A DNA stretch of 64,000 bases from Straminergon stramineum (Eukaryota > Streptophyta > Bryopsida > Hypnales > Calliergonaceae). The stretch covers positions 25,524,906 through 25,588,905 of the forward strand of contig OY987264.1 in NCBI GenBank assembly GCA_963920665.1. The letters are read 5' to 3'. Of the stretch, positions 36,408-47,858 are shown in pieces. Below the pieces are notes generated by a model. That model was not told the DNA's origin, ran no database searches, and was given only the letters and a program-made list of their open reading frames with translations. Both the position numbers and the translations under genes were made by a program. The first letter of the stretch is position 1; the number at the start of each line of letters is the position of its first letter.

Positions 36408-36865
36408 ACACAAAATAGTGAAATTAGGTTGCCCCACACTAATTTCTTGACATTTGGTAGTACATTAGTATTGTACAAGAATGTACTACTTTTGAATTAG
36501 GTTTTGTTATAATTCGGACTAATGAATCTCCATATGTACATATGGAAATAGTTGTAGAAATATTTGTTAACTATGATGGCTAGTAAAATAACTTTCTTGA
36601 TGTAACTTATCCCCTCAAGGTCCAAGCAGTTTCTTTACTTTTTGACAAGTTTGAACTTTGATTGACAATATGCATTGTACATCAAGCTTATTACATGATG
36701 TCAATTGTACTTTTGAACTTCCCCATTCAATACGAACATCATAATATAAAATTCACTTAGATATACTTCTTAGAATGTAGGAACATGAAGTTTTAATTTT
36801 GACCTGTTCAACATGCTCCTTGGGCCTTGAGGGGTTAAGGCAACCTAATTTCCCTATTTTTGTGT
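36408..36865 (+). mobile_element. CACTA-ended MITE, long form (458 bp)
   Basis: Left end ACACAAAATAGTGAAATTAG and right end CTAATTTCCCTATTTTTGTG are inverted repeats continuing into GTTGCCCC / GGTTAAGGCAAC. The first half matches the 234-bp element at 61381-61614; this copy has about 220 bp more interior, including AACTTATCCCCTCAAGG. No transposase. The CACTA-like terminus suggests the EnSpm/CACTA group; the target duplication is not clear. Confidence 0.65.
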
Positions 36866-37160
36866 CTGCTCGGTCCCTCCCCGATTTTCGGATCTTTGTA
36901 GCCGTTCGATCTCAGCAGCTTTCCATCAAGGGTGCGCATCACCCGGCGGTCCCTCCCCCCGCCGGGCAGGTATATCGCAGCGATTGGTCCATCGAAGGGT
37001 CTTGAAGGGCCCTGCCTTGCACTGCATGAGCCATGAGGTGCCCTCCCACTCTCCTCCTAGTCTCCCAGTCTCCCACGCAGGCAGCCAGGCAGCCACCGGC
37101 CAGCCCTGTTTGCGGACACCCAACTATTTTTGTTCCTCCCCATTTGCGTCTCATTCTCCG
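36866..37160. other. GC-rich stretch, nothing recognised
   Basis: Several frames are open on both strands, but none has a motif. Contains CTCCCAGTCTCCCA and GGCAGCCAGGCAGCC low-complexity words. Confidence 0.4.
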
Positions 37161-37254
37161 TCGTCATGCCCCGTTGTATCGGATGTGTGATCGGAATTCC
37201 GAGTTTCCACATTCCTGATCGAGCTTCCTGTTGTTTCTATGGCCAGAAATATAG

Positions 37255-37500
37255 TTACCCCGGAGATTGAAGTTGAAAGTGGAGAAACTTGTATCCTTTC
37301 TTGGGCTGCATGGAAATTGAACAGGCTGGGTCAGTTGGGATGAGAATGGGTTCGCCAGCAGGCACATCGAAGGGACCGAGTTCGTTATTGTCGGCTTCGA
37401 GAATCCAGACTATCCACGAACAAAAAGCACTCCGACTAGGCACCGCGCTTCGCTTACAGTAGTTGCAGAAAATACATCGACGGGTCTTTCGCATTCTCGG
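37255..37500 (-). CDS. Exon-like segment, unknown product
   Basis: On the minus strand an open stretch runs ILEADNNELGPFDVPAGEP, then ILIPTDPACSISMQPKK, then GYKFLHFQLQSPG. It lies after an acceptor-like TTCGTGGATAG and runs into a donor-like GGGGTAACT at its end. Base composition is balanced with intact CpGs, unlike the surroundings. I do not recognise a family and found no partner exon. It could be a fragment of a decayed gene or chance. Confidence 0.25.
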   Translation of the reverse strand, partial: PRMRKTRRCIFCNYCKRSAVPSRSAFCSWIVWILEADNNELGPFDVPAGEPILIPTDPACSISMQPKKGYKFLHFQLQSPG

Positions 37501-38099
37501 GAGCGCCCTAGCGTGCCCTCTATGCTAAGCGCATGCCTATTATCGTCACTAACCGAATTACAACTGGACATCGTTACTATGACTAAACATAAATTACTTT
37601 TACTATTTCTTAGTGTCATCTGAAAGATGATTCTAAAGCACTTTACAATGCAATAATTGGACATTGTATGAATATTAAGTCATACAATTTCAAAGTATTG
37701 TCTGTAGGTGTACTAAAAAGCCACAATATGTTCTCCTAAACTCTCATGTTCTAATTGTATCATCAATATCTAGGTTTTCGTGTCACATTTTGGTCCAACC
37801 ATAGATGTTGTATTCTTGGCAGTGATGATTATGGGTATACAAACCTTCCACTTCTCCAAATATGAAGTAAGGCCAAGCAAAAAAGTTAGACTATTTCATT
37901 TGCTATAATGACATTTACTTGTCTCAATGGAAATTGGCCCCTTTTCTTTCGTCCAATCTTCCTTTGCTTCCCTGGGAAGCCAATTAGTTTCCTAGCCTCT
38001 CTTGTTTTCTCCTTTTTTACACTTTACTGATAGACTACTATTGATTCAAAGGAATTGAGCTCCTTAATCTACACCATTACTTTCAAAAAGAAAAGAAAA
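37501..38099. other. AT-rich intergenic DNA
   Basis: Nothing recognised. A minus-strand frame 37664-37410 overlaps the exon-like segment and has no features. Confidence 0.45.
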
Positions 38100-38450
38100 A
38101 ATCAACCCCAAAACATAATTATAATTGAGAGTTAACCCTATAATGTCATGGAGGACTTAAATTGTCAAAAGCATGATCTCCGAGGTTTGAGTAGAAACAA
38201 TGAATGTAATTATTCTTCTAATCAAAGGATTAATTTTTGGCAAGTGATCAAAGTATTGGGTGCATTGTTTTATGGATTGAAGGAAATTTTTGTTGATAAT
38301 GGAGAACATCTTGCGGAGGACAAAAAAAAGTACAATGAATGGCTTTGGGGGTTATTGTAAAAACAAAGTCTAATGTACCTCCATAACCATGAGTAATTTT
38401 TGTCTCAATACCTTAGTGATAGGCCTCTGCCTTTTGACTAAGTTGTCCTA
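38100..38450 (+). repeat. Repeat related to 43400-43600
   Basis: Both contain an AACCCTATAATGT/AACCCTAGAAAGATGT block, a GTAGAAACAATGAATG-TAAT block, ATTTTTGGCAAGTGATCAAA, and ACCTTAGTGATAGGCC. The 70-codon frame at 38148-38360 falls inside the repeat and the second copy does not keep it, so I do not call it a gene. Confidence 0.5.
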
Positions 38451-39935
38451 ATAAATTTTTTAGTACGAGTAATATGCAGTGACCAGTATGGATCAACTTT
38501 GTGACTCTTCCAAGTGTGTGCAACTGTGCATCTGGTAATATAATCTGTGTGGACCAATTCAGTACTGACCCTGGTTGCTCATCTGCAAATATCTTCACAT
38601 CTATTGATTTTTTTTATATGTCTCTTTACATGTATTATTCTTGTTATTCTGAAAGAAAAATCAGTATCCCTACTGTACGAAACCACCGGAGGTATCTTGT
38701 GGGCGGGGAAGCTTGCCACGTGCTTTCCAGTTGCATCCCCAGACAGACCGCAGTTGTCGGTGGACGTGGCAGCTATTGAAGTCGGATCTGAAAGTCAATT
38801 CTTCGAGCATTGACAGAACAATCCGAAGAAGTAAGTTAATTCGAGTTCAGCAGTTCAGCAGTTCAGCAGCAACAGACTGAGAAACTTTGAATAGAAGTGA
38901 GACGTTCATATGGGGCCAATATAATAAAATTGAAGGTAATAATTTGAATATAATAAAGTGGATCATATGTATATCATATACTATTGTTGTGGCAGAGGAG
39001 AAGCCAATTTTCTTACACCGGGACAGTCTGGCAGGAGGCTTTGAATCGATACAGTACAGAAGGGATTCAACTGAACAGAAGACTTGAAGCTGGTGACAGG
39101 GCAGGGCCTTCGCTTTAGCTCTTAAGTTAACAATCCCACAGGCTGGGGTTTCTGAGTTCTGACCCAGTTTGATTCAATGCTAGTGAAAATTTCAGGTCAA
39201 TTGACTGACGATCTCTGACTTCCACACACGGAGACCAAGCTTTTTCCCACTATTGTCGATGATGCTGGCTGGGTTTCTTCACTGTCAGGGTTGCACATGT
39301 AAACATCAATTTGGGGACTAAGTTACCGGTAGTAAGCTTAAGTTAGATGCTTCTGAAGTCCACATTTCCTACTGATAGAAGGTAATGTGTTGAGTAAGTC
39401 TCCCTTTCTAGCAAAAATATGTAATTTAAGTATCACTCTCTCTTAGTGTCTCACTCGGAGTCACTCGTGGGACCTTCAATGTACAAACTCTAAATATACG
39501 TCAATCCTATTGAATGGTTTGGGAGTTACTCTCTCTAGTGACGGTAGATAAAATAGCCTCTCGGAGGTAGTAAGATGAACACCTCCAGTTATTCTTTATT
39601 GAGCTCAAAATCATTGGATTTTATTGTAAAATGCCATTATTGTATTGTAGCTACCCAAGTGACAAAAAATTGCCAAAATTGGTTGCCTCCATTGACAAAT
39701 TTTTGGAAGCTACCATCATGAAATACAAATTGTGGAAATGAAAGCCTCAAGCACCCCAAATCAAAATATGGAGATGAAATGAACTCTTTTAGTTCATTGT
39801 GTGCTAGTAATAGTGAGCATGATTGAATTGAGAATCATGAAGCAAATGAAAGAGTTTTAGGAACAAACTCGCACAATAGAAAGCTTGCGAATGAGAAATA
39901 CTACTACTACAATATGCTATGTAAACCCATAATCA
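38451..39935. other. Balanced-composition DNA, no resolved gene
   Basis: Overlapping open frames at 38501-38813 show no domain. A (GTTCAGCA)n run lies at 38845-38870 and TAAGTTA words are frequent (39310-39350). Possibly UTR or decayed gene sequence. Confidence 0.35.
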
Positions 39936-39939
39936 ACAT

Positions 39940-40205
39940 TGCTTGAAATGTGAAACAATTATTTGGACCAAAAAGTGTCATTTTTTCATAGATATTGATT
40001 CCACAAGATGTACACAATCAAAACATGAAAATTTTGAGAGCTTGAAATTGTTTTTTGGTACACCTAGAGACAAGACTTTGAAACTTCATAACTTCTTTTT
40101 GTTGTGTCCACAAAATGCTTTGTCAAGTGCGTCGGAATCCTCTTTCACTTGCCAATAAAATCTAATAAAAAAACTTGTGTTAAATATTAGTAACTATGTT
40201 CGGTT
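39940..40205 (+). repeat. Direct repeat, copy 1
   Basis: Pairs with 41290-41555. Shared blocks include AGATATTGATTCCACAAGAT, GGTACACCTAGAGACAA and TTGTGTCCACAAAATGCTTT, then ACCTAATAAAAAA-type sequence. The copies are about three-quarters alike. Class unknown. Confidence 0.7.
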
Positions 40206-40555
40206 GGAATTAACGACGATAAAAGGAGCACACCTTGGTGGAAAATAGGAAATCATGTTCTGTTCCAGGCGCCCAGTCAAGGAGTCATCTTCAATTAGGA
40301 TGGAATATGTTCGTAATTACTAATTCAAATCAAGAAGGTGCTCCCTGGTTGCATTGGAAATGATTTCCTCTGGTGCACTGAAGTCATAGAAGAAACTAGT
40401 CATTATTTCCTTCAGAGGTTTTACTTTCATATCACTAGACACAGACTTGTAAGAAACTTTTTGGAACCAACTGAACATAAGATGGAATGCAAGACCCACA
40501 TTGATGTAGACAAAAGTCCAAGATGTTGCAAAGTAAGTTAGTATTGAGAATTATA

Positions 40556-41224
40556 TCAATGTGATGGTGCAGTAATTGCCTTCAAGAGCTCCTTGCTTTT
40601 GTCTGGAGTCGTAACATTATTCAACATGGTTGGAAGTTCTCCACGATACAATCCAAGAGGTAGAATATTTTGTTTGTTGTCAAGCGCTAAGATTAAACAA
40701 ACAAGTCAAGAATCCAATATTGAAAAGTTAGCACAAGTAGGAAAAAATCAAAGAAAAAGATGACACAGTGTTTTAATCAATGTTGAAATATGGATCAGAA
40801 ATAACACCCCAGCTCCATTGCTGAATAATGTGGTAGTTGGTCAAAAGCTTCACCTGGGCCTTTTTCAGGTCTGAATAAATTGTGTGAAATGTCCAAACAG
40901 ATAAATTTGAGCATCAAATCTTGTTACCTGTGACTGGCACTGAGAATCTTTCACAAGGTGTCAGCTCGTGGAAGTCAGTCAAAATGGTTTCATTGACCTC
41001 TTCCTTTGACTGTGGTCAGCAACTAATGTCTATTGGTCTGCAATCCGAAGTCGACTCGCAGTTCCTCACTGTAGTGGACTGCTTGTGAAAATGGAGACTT
41101 GAAACTTTTGAAATGGTGGAAGTAGGAGACTTGTAGAGATTATGCTGAAATAGGAGGAGTAAATTTGCAACAATGAGGAAATTGTCATCTGCGCTGCAAC
41201 CTGGGCAAATTATTTTTGTTAGAG
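40556..41224 (-). CDS. Candidate 3' end of a gene: three in-phase exons, possibly channel-like
   Basis: Three minus-strand segments join in phase at plausible splice sites: 41224-41070 (acceptor CTTTTCCAG, donor ACA|GTGAGG), 41009-40928 (acceptor TGACCACAG, donor CACAG|GTAACAAG) and 40686-40556 (acceptor TTTAATCTTAG, ending in TGA). Introns are 60 and 241 nt. The joined frame gives about 122 residues, with pieces ICPGCSADDNFLIVANLL, EEVNETILTDFHELTPCERF and NILPLGLYRGELPTMLNN. The block order faintly recalls the C-terminal RCK part of Slo/BK-type potassium channels, but that is a guess from memory. No upstream exons were firmly found; a possible one at 41690-41572 has an in-frame TAA. It could be a gene, a pseudogene or chance. 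Confidence 0.4.
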
Positions 41225-41289
41225 CTGGAAAAGGTGATTCAGTTTTGTCGCAGGTACAGTGTGTGCACCTATAGTCAACACTGCCGAAA

Positions 41290-41555
41290 TGCAACACCTA
41301 CATTTGAACCAAAAAGTTTCACTTTTTTTTAGATATTGATTCCACAAGATGTACACATTCAAAACATGAATATCTATGAGAATCTAAAGTTGGTTTTTAG
41401 TACACCTAGAAACAATACTATAGAACTTCATAACTTATTTCTATTGTGTCCACATAATGCATTGTCAAGTGAGTCAGAACCCTCTTTCAGTTGCAAATAA
41501 GACCTAATAAAAAATAACTTAAGCTTAATAATAATAACTATGCTCAATTAGTGTC
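41290..41555 (+). repeat. Direct repeat, copy 2
   Basis: See 39940-40205. The copies bracket the candidate exons at 40556-41224, so the exons lie between two repeats in the same orientation. Confidence 0.7.
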
Positions 41556-42210
41556 CATTATATATGCATACCTTAATCCATACTCTGTTTATTGAGAGGA
41601 TGATTTGAGGTTCTGCTGATGTTGTCTACCAAAGGAGCAATATGTGACAGGCGCTGAGATCTCAAAATTTTGAACTGATTTGGAAGAGAGGGTCATGTTC
41701 AATAACCAACTCTGCAACCCTCACACGTACTTCACCAAGTTTGGATTATCGATGAAAAACTGTGCCAGCCTTCAGAAGAATTTGAAATGATCCAACTTAA
41801 GTGTTCACGAATGAAGCACAAATTTAAGCGATTGCAGGTCACAAATACCCAATCAATTGGCATTCGAAATGAATATGCAGGTGTTTTTTTGTTTTTTTGT
41901 TTTGGGGGGGGGAGGGGGGAAGTCATGAACAATTATACGAATCTATATTTACCGAGTGGGCTCTGGAGAATTCCAGCAGTTCTGTACGATAACGCTTGTC
42001 GAACAGCTACAACTACTTGACGCCACTCACCCCAGATTCCTCACACTATATTAGAACTTTACATGCCCATCATCGAATTCCCAGTTTATATTCTTGTCGA
42101 TGGAATTCTTTTCACAAATTTAGCTATCACATCATTCTGGATGAGAGCGGCCTCCCCATCCCAGGAAAAAGAATCCATATTTGTTGTGCGCCATCTCAGT
42201 CTCGTGTCTC
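41556..42210. other. Balanced-composition DNA, possible decayed exon
   Basis: On the minus strand the stretch 41690-41572 follows a pyrimidine-rich acceptor (CTCTTCCAAATCAG) and ends at a donor-like AAG|GTATGC. Its frame (SQRLSHIAPLVDNISRTS) has an in-frame TAA just before the donor. A poly-T/poly-G tract lies at 41883-41919. No firm gene. Confidence 0.3.
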
Positions 42211-42513
42211 ATGTCCTGTAGTATGTACCAAAAGCGCAAAAAGAAAGAAACAGGTAGTAAGTTATTTGACGTATTGACCTCTCTCCCTGACGGAGTGCAT
42301 CATGCTCTCTACAGGGAAAGTCCGGTTTCCGAATCTGTTTTGGAGAGAGGTGAGCTCTTACGATTAGTAAAGAACATGACATTGTTCACTAGTACTCTCT
42401 GCTCCCTCAAACTTCGAGGAAGATCGAGGTATCCAGGAAGGAATGTCATCCTAACCTCCCAGGTTCAAAACCAAGGAGAATCAGTCTCTTGCTTTCGGAA
42501 GGAAAGGTCTTGA
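42211..42513 (+). CDS. Uncharacterised open frame, 100 codons
   Basis: ATG at 42211 opens a frame to TGA at 42513. It contains YQKRKKKETGSKLFDVLTSL, then PDGVHHALYRE and RSRYPGRNVILTSQVQNQGE. The pattern faintly resembles the linker and start of a cyclic-nucleotide-binding domain in plant cation channels; I cannot confirm it. The opposite strand is also open here for about 47 codons. No upstream exon was found. Low confidence that it is coding. Confidence 0.25.
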   Translation: MSCSMYQKRKKKETGSKLFDVLTSLPDGVHHALYRESPVSESVLERGELLRLVKNMTLFTSTLCSLKLRGRSRYPGRNVILTSQVQNQGESVSCFRKERS

Positions 42514-44874
42514 GCCTTCTACAGTGCATTTGAGACCACATGTCATTTTTCACAAGCTTATGAAAACTTTGATGTTTAATCTTAACCCTTAAACAACATA
42601 CCCAACCTCATGGATTGGGTTTCGAAGGAATCTTGAGTCGGACGGGCTTAGGTGAGTAGTTGCCAGTCAAGCTAGTCTCATTCAAGCAAAAAAGGCAAAG
42701 AATCAAATAGCGAGAGCTCTTAGTTCAAATGATTGGGAGTGGAAGGATGTGCATGCAAATCCGTTAGTGTTCTCAAGCTTGTCCAAAGCATTGTCCACAA
42801 AAGCAAAATTTGAAAAGCATTCTTGAAAATAGTACTCAAATCACAATGGGGGGCCTATGCTTGAACCACTCAGAGCATGGGCAAGTGCTAGGGCCCCTCC
42901 TCTCCCATCCCCTCTACATCTTTGGGCATCGTATGTGGATTCCCCAAGGGTTGCCCATCAGACATCCAAATCTTGTTTTTAAGAGTTAATAAGGTCTAAG
43001 CATCAAAATAATAAATGTCTATTGCCAACCCTCATCTTCACCTTGAAAATAAAATTTTATTTTAAGTTTAATTTAGAAAGTGAAGTTTATGAAGACTAGT
43101 ATTTGATTCAATTTTCAAATACCAAATATAAAATATATTGCATTTCAAAGTTCTGTAGCTCAACATCCAAGCTACCCTACTTAAATGTTCACCTCTATAA
43201 TTCCAAAATCTGAATTAAAATTTTGTATATAATCATGCCCACATACAATAATTGGTTCCTTGCTCAAATTAAACAATTTTTTAAAGATTTAGAAATTCTA
43301 AAATATCACTAGGTTCATATTCTCCAAAATAATCTGTAAATTTCAAGACTTGTAGGAAAACTATGTTTTGTTTGCATAAACAATGTTTTCTTACATAATC
43401 TACCTTAAATAGTTAGATATAAAGGATTAACCCTAGAAAGATGTTGAGGCCAAAAAATGGCTAATGGGTGACTTTCAAGATTATTGTAGAAATGAAGAAT
43501 GCATGTAATGGTCCATAAATCAAATCATTTTTGGTAAAGTACCTTAGTGATAGGTCTTGTTTTTTCAAAGTTAAGACAAGAAACATGTAGATAAAATACA
43601 AATTGGAAACATCCATGGAGTAAGTGCATTTAATAATAAATAGTGTACATCCATATCATTCTAAACTAATTAATGCCTATTGTTATAATATTTAAGTCAA
43701 TTCAAAAATTAAAGGAATAGAATAAGAAAAATCGAGTTTGCAAGGTGATTTTGTCTTTATCTGGCAACTTTGAAAGTTGTAGTAGAGACAAAGTGAAATA
43801 TATCCCATTCAATAAGTTGCAACATTGCAAAATCAAACATACATTCAATTTAAAAAAACTCCAAAGGGTTTGGAGCCTTTCTTCATCCTACTTGTAAACA
43901 AAAGAAGAAGATTGAATAAATTTGAGCATAAAATCAAAATTCAAATAAAAAGAAGGTAATATGTCAAATGTATGTCAAATGTAATAATGCCCTTGAAAAA
44001 AGACTCTATTTGATCATTGTGTAAGAAAAGGAAGGGAAGGGATAGCAACCCTTATGTAAGGACACTATACAATATAGAAGGTTTGCAATGCATTTTAGCA
44101 CTAGTTTTGCACTAAGGCCCATGTCCTAGAAAATTCTCAAATTTTGATTGGTAGAAAAGTGAAAATTGGGACTTGGGGCTTCTCTAGGACTCAAAACTTC
44201 ATTCAAGTCTCAAGACTCAATGTATTAATAAATGCGTGCATGGCATCCCTTTCTTAGAGGCCAAGGACTTAAATTTTTAGTTGGATCTAGTAAAAATCAA
44301 GCTGAAAAGACCATCTCAAACTCCAAGTTGAATTATTATTTTGTACATAATATGAGAAGAATAACTCTAACATCAAGTAACCATGCAAATCAATTTCATT
44401 TGAAATCTATCCATCCATTCAAAACTGACCAAAATAAATGGACTTCAAAACTTTTTGATCCATTTATTGACATAAATTTGACATATATCATTATACAAAA
44501 AGAAATTGGAACATATACTTGGAATTTTGGTTTTCACACTACAAAGCTTCAAATCCTATACAAAATATTTTTTTAATCCTTTCCTACAACCTCAGTTGGG
44601 CTTTGGCCTTCTACCTTGATTGGAGTAGTAAGACATAGTAAGAGCAAGCCATTAGCAAAAGATTAGAATTTTAATAATAAAAAATAGGATATACTACACC
44701 TTTTTTAAGAATGAATGAGGTGTGGAGTGGAAAGAGGAGCCCAATCGGAGACCTTCTCCATAAAGGTGTAACTCCCCTTTTCACCATGTGAAGAATGCCA
44801 ACTTAATAATATTAGGGATTGTCACACCTTCACTACTCGCTTCTTCTCCTATGAATGGGGACATAATAGCACCA
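42514..44874. other. AT-rich intergenic DNA
   Basis: No supported gene. A 114-codon frame at 44232-44576 is Lys/Asn/Ile-rich with no domain or splice context and is likely chance. A repeat related to 38100-38450 lies at 43400-43600. Confidence 0.45.
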
Positions 44875-44970
44875 AATATTTTTCTTTTGTAAAGAGTTCT
44901 CCACATCCATTATTCTCCTCCAAAGGTGAATAATGGACATGGAGAACTCTTCACAAAAGAAGAATATTCC
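44875..44970. repeat. Short near-perfect foldback hairpin, 44-bp arms
   Basis: The left arm holds CTTTTGTAAAGAGTTCTCCA and CATCCATTATTC. The right arm reads GAATAATGGACATGGAGAAC then TCTTCACAAAAG. The loop is about 7 bp. The transcript of either strand would fold into one long hairpin. Confidence 0.75.
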
Positions 44971-46204
44971 TTCTCAGTTGGTTCCTTGTTTTACAATGCC
45001 ATCACTTTTGTATAACTTTTAGGAATTCATACAGTCCTTTAGCTCCATGTTTTTCTCATTCTTCAAAGAATTTTTGTACAATGAAGAAAGTGTGACAACC
45101 CCTACTCTCCACAACTTCTCAATCTTCACTTTTTCTCAAGCTTCACACCCATTCTTCACCTTTAGAGAAGTAAAGAACCTATCAATTTTCAGAGAATCTT
45201 GAAGGAGAGTGACCCATCTTCATTCTCTGAAGACTGAGAATGCGGAGGTATGACAACTCCTTGTGCCTGAATATTGTGCCTGAATAGGCGTGGTAAACAT
45301 GATGCAATATCACTATGTTTTTGGTTTGATTTTAAGAGGAGGGTCATGCAACGGAGCCCGAACAAGTTCCAAAGATGCATACCTTATATGAAAGGTTTCA
45401 CAAGATGCAAGTATTGGGTATCTTCTCTTGAAACAATCCACAATCTTATAGCATCCAGACTGGTGAGGATCCAAAGCCAAACCATGAACCAGTTAAAGTT
45501 TTAGGAGGCTAAGTGCAGGATACCCAGAGTCTTTTTTAGGATCAATCTGTAAAGAAATATCCTGCTGAGTATGAATACCAATCAATCACAATCGCCCGAA
45601 GTTTTATGTAGACACTTACTTGCTCACTATCACAGCTGTAAGAACCTGTGATCGTTATATTAAGCAAACTGATCCTTTTTGACCTAAATTCATGTCATAT
45701 CCCTCATTTCCTCCAACCGATTATTGCCCCCGCCATTGATTGCCCATAGCATTCAAATCACTCTTCACAGCATCAAGAAAACTAGAACATTCAAGCGATG
45801 AAATTTTCTGAAGTTCACGACCAATACACAAAGAGAACACAATCCAAAACTATCGTTTTCAATTCCATTACAAGCGATGTAACTGCATACAGCCATGCAC
45901 ACTTACCAAAAGAGGGTTACAGCTTAGAAAAGGTAATATAAATCAATGAGCACGTACCATCTCCTAGGTCAAAAACAATGGCAGCGTTCTAAATAACCTC
46001 TTGAGGACCAAGGACTCATGGTTTCAAAATAACCAATTCAACCTATCACGTTTTGAAAATCACCAGTTTGATTGATCATATTCAGATGAGGCAAAATTTT
46101 ATATCATCTAAATCAATGAAGAACATTGCATGTGTTAGTCCAAAAACAAAATAAAAACGGACCAAAGGAAGTGTTTACATGGTCAACTCATACTTGCTGG
46201 AAAA
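44971..46204. other. Intergenic DNA, nothing firm
   Basis: An open frame at 45274-45504 has no recognisable motif. Composition becomes more balanced toward the trihelix gene. Confidence 0.4.
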
Positions 46205-46310
46205 ACATGAGGCCAACTTTGGGCTTGGTGGTCCTTTAGTGGGTTGATCCTACACGTCAAGCGCGAGACAGGAGATTGAGATTCCCATTCTATCCGCCCA
46301 CATTGAATAA
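46205..46310 (+). mobile_element. Possible tRNA-derived SINE head
   Basis: A stretch with a box-A-like TTGGTGGTCCTTTAGTGGG and, about 50 bp on, GAGATTGAGATTCCC, which could be a decayed box B (GGTTCGAATCC). No 3' hairpin tail or target duplication was found. Confidence 0.25.
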
Positions 46311-47858
46311 TGTGGCGTTTCTACATGCAATCAACTGCTTCGTGTACACATTATGCATCACATGAGGTAGCGAAGATATCTGATTAACAGAGCATATACT
46401 GAATTACCGGCATTCACCGCTAATGTTAAAACAGCAAGAATTGAAGACCGATATAGACCAATAACAGGTTTAATGATGGATTGTGGAGAAAAATATCACT
46501 ATGGCATCACCAGACTGACTGATGTAAGCGAGAAGGACAACAAGACAAGTTCAAAATCAAGCAAAATATGTTCCAGATTCACTTCCATCAGGCAACCCCA
46601 ATATTGTTCAAACCCGTGATTCGCCAGACAAAGCGCTAATACGTTCGGACTCTTCTTACCCTACTCTCATAGCTCAAGGTTTATCCTAGAAGCGAACCTG
46701 GTATATTACATCGTCCCGACTGTATATCCCGCATGTGCTTCACCTGTACAATCAAAGAGACTCGACCTCATGCTTCTGATCGGTAAACTCCACTCCTACC
46801 ACTAATCGGTCTGCTATTACCTGCAACAAACAGAAACCGGCTTATTCAATTAGAAGCTACGAGGACAGCAATTGTGATATACCCACCCACCCTCCATAAA
46901 GCAAATTAACGCAATCAACCAATTTCAAACCATAATACAGAGTTCAAAAAATTATAGATTATAAAAATCATAATTTTAAAAACATGATTTACAAGGGGTC
47001 AAATTTAATATCACCAAAATCAGTGGAGAGAACACGCCTGTATTGATCAAAAACACATAAAAATTGATCTACGAAAATTTCCATATCACCTACTCGAACT
47101 CCTATAAATTATATGGGGGCCAGTCTGGGCGTCTTGGTCCATCGCAGCTCACACATGCAATGCAGCTGCATATCCTTCGAAACAATGTCCGGAACGTCGA
47201 ACTACGTCAAAAATAGAAAATCCAAAAACTCTACAGGATTTCAGTCATAAGCGAACAACCCCAAACGAGGATAGCGAACACGTACTCAAGGTATAGGTCC
47301 TTGGATTCACCCCTGCTTTTTCATTGAAATAAGGTGGGCACCTCCACTTTGAGGACTCTTACACACAACTATTATGTGCAAATATCTCAGACCAAGACGA
47401 TTCAATAAACTACCATACCAGCTTCCGCATTTCGTACCAGTTTGCAACGCATTCCGAGGATAACATAGGATACAAGAATTTGGTAGCAAGGACGACATAC
47501 CGGTAAACAGACTCTGTACGCTTCGACATCTGACATGACAGCCTGAAAATTGGGCTCCTCGTGCAGTGGTCGAGTGCTTCCGCCGCATTCATAGACGCCT
47601 CCTCCTTCCGAGATCCGCAAACATCTCCCCATTTGGGGTCAATTCCAACGCCAAGCTCGACTTCCCTACCCTACGCCAGCATTGGCACTAGAGCCTCACT
47701 GACTTCGCAGTCACTCTCATCCGTTGCCATGAAACATTTATGTTTGCTCGACATCGCTCACGTCCTGACTCCGTGTCCAGGGTCTGCCACCACAAGCTGA
47801 CCTCCCCTTGCCAGCCATTTTCGTTGGCCGCAGGCACAGAAAATTGCCTGCAAGCTAT
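46311..47858 (-). other. 3' flank of the trihelix gene, possible 3' UTR
   Basis: Downstream of the trihelix stop codon. Composition is gene-like. A donor-like CCG|GTATGTCG near 47502 and a strong acceptor-like TTCTGTTTGTTGCAG near 46820 on the minus strand could bound a 3'-UTR intron. I saw no clear polyadenylation signal, and no second trihelix domain. Confidence 0.35.

Noticed and set aside
37921..37945. CAATGGAAATTGG word as another LINE tail
   Set aside because: No following TGTGTC word, A tail or target duplication.
38148..38360. 70-codon frame beginning MEDLNCQKHD
   Set aside because: It falls in a dispersed repeat whose second copy at 43400-43600 does not keep the frame.
44232..44576. 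114-codon AT-rich frame
   Set aside because: Codon content follows base composition, with no domain, splice context or repeat relationship.
46205..46310. A functional tRNA gene
   Set aside because: The stretch does not fold into a full cloverleaf with paired acceptor ends; at best a decayed SINE head.
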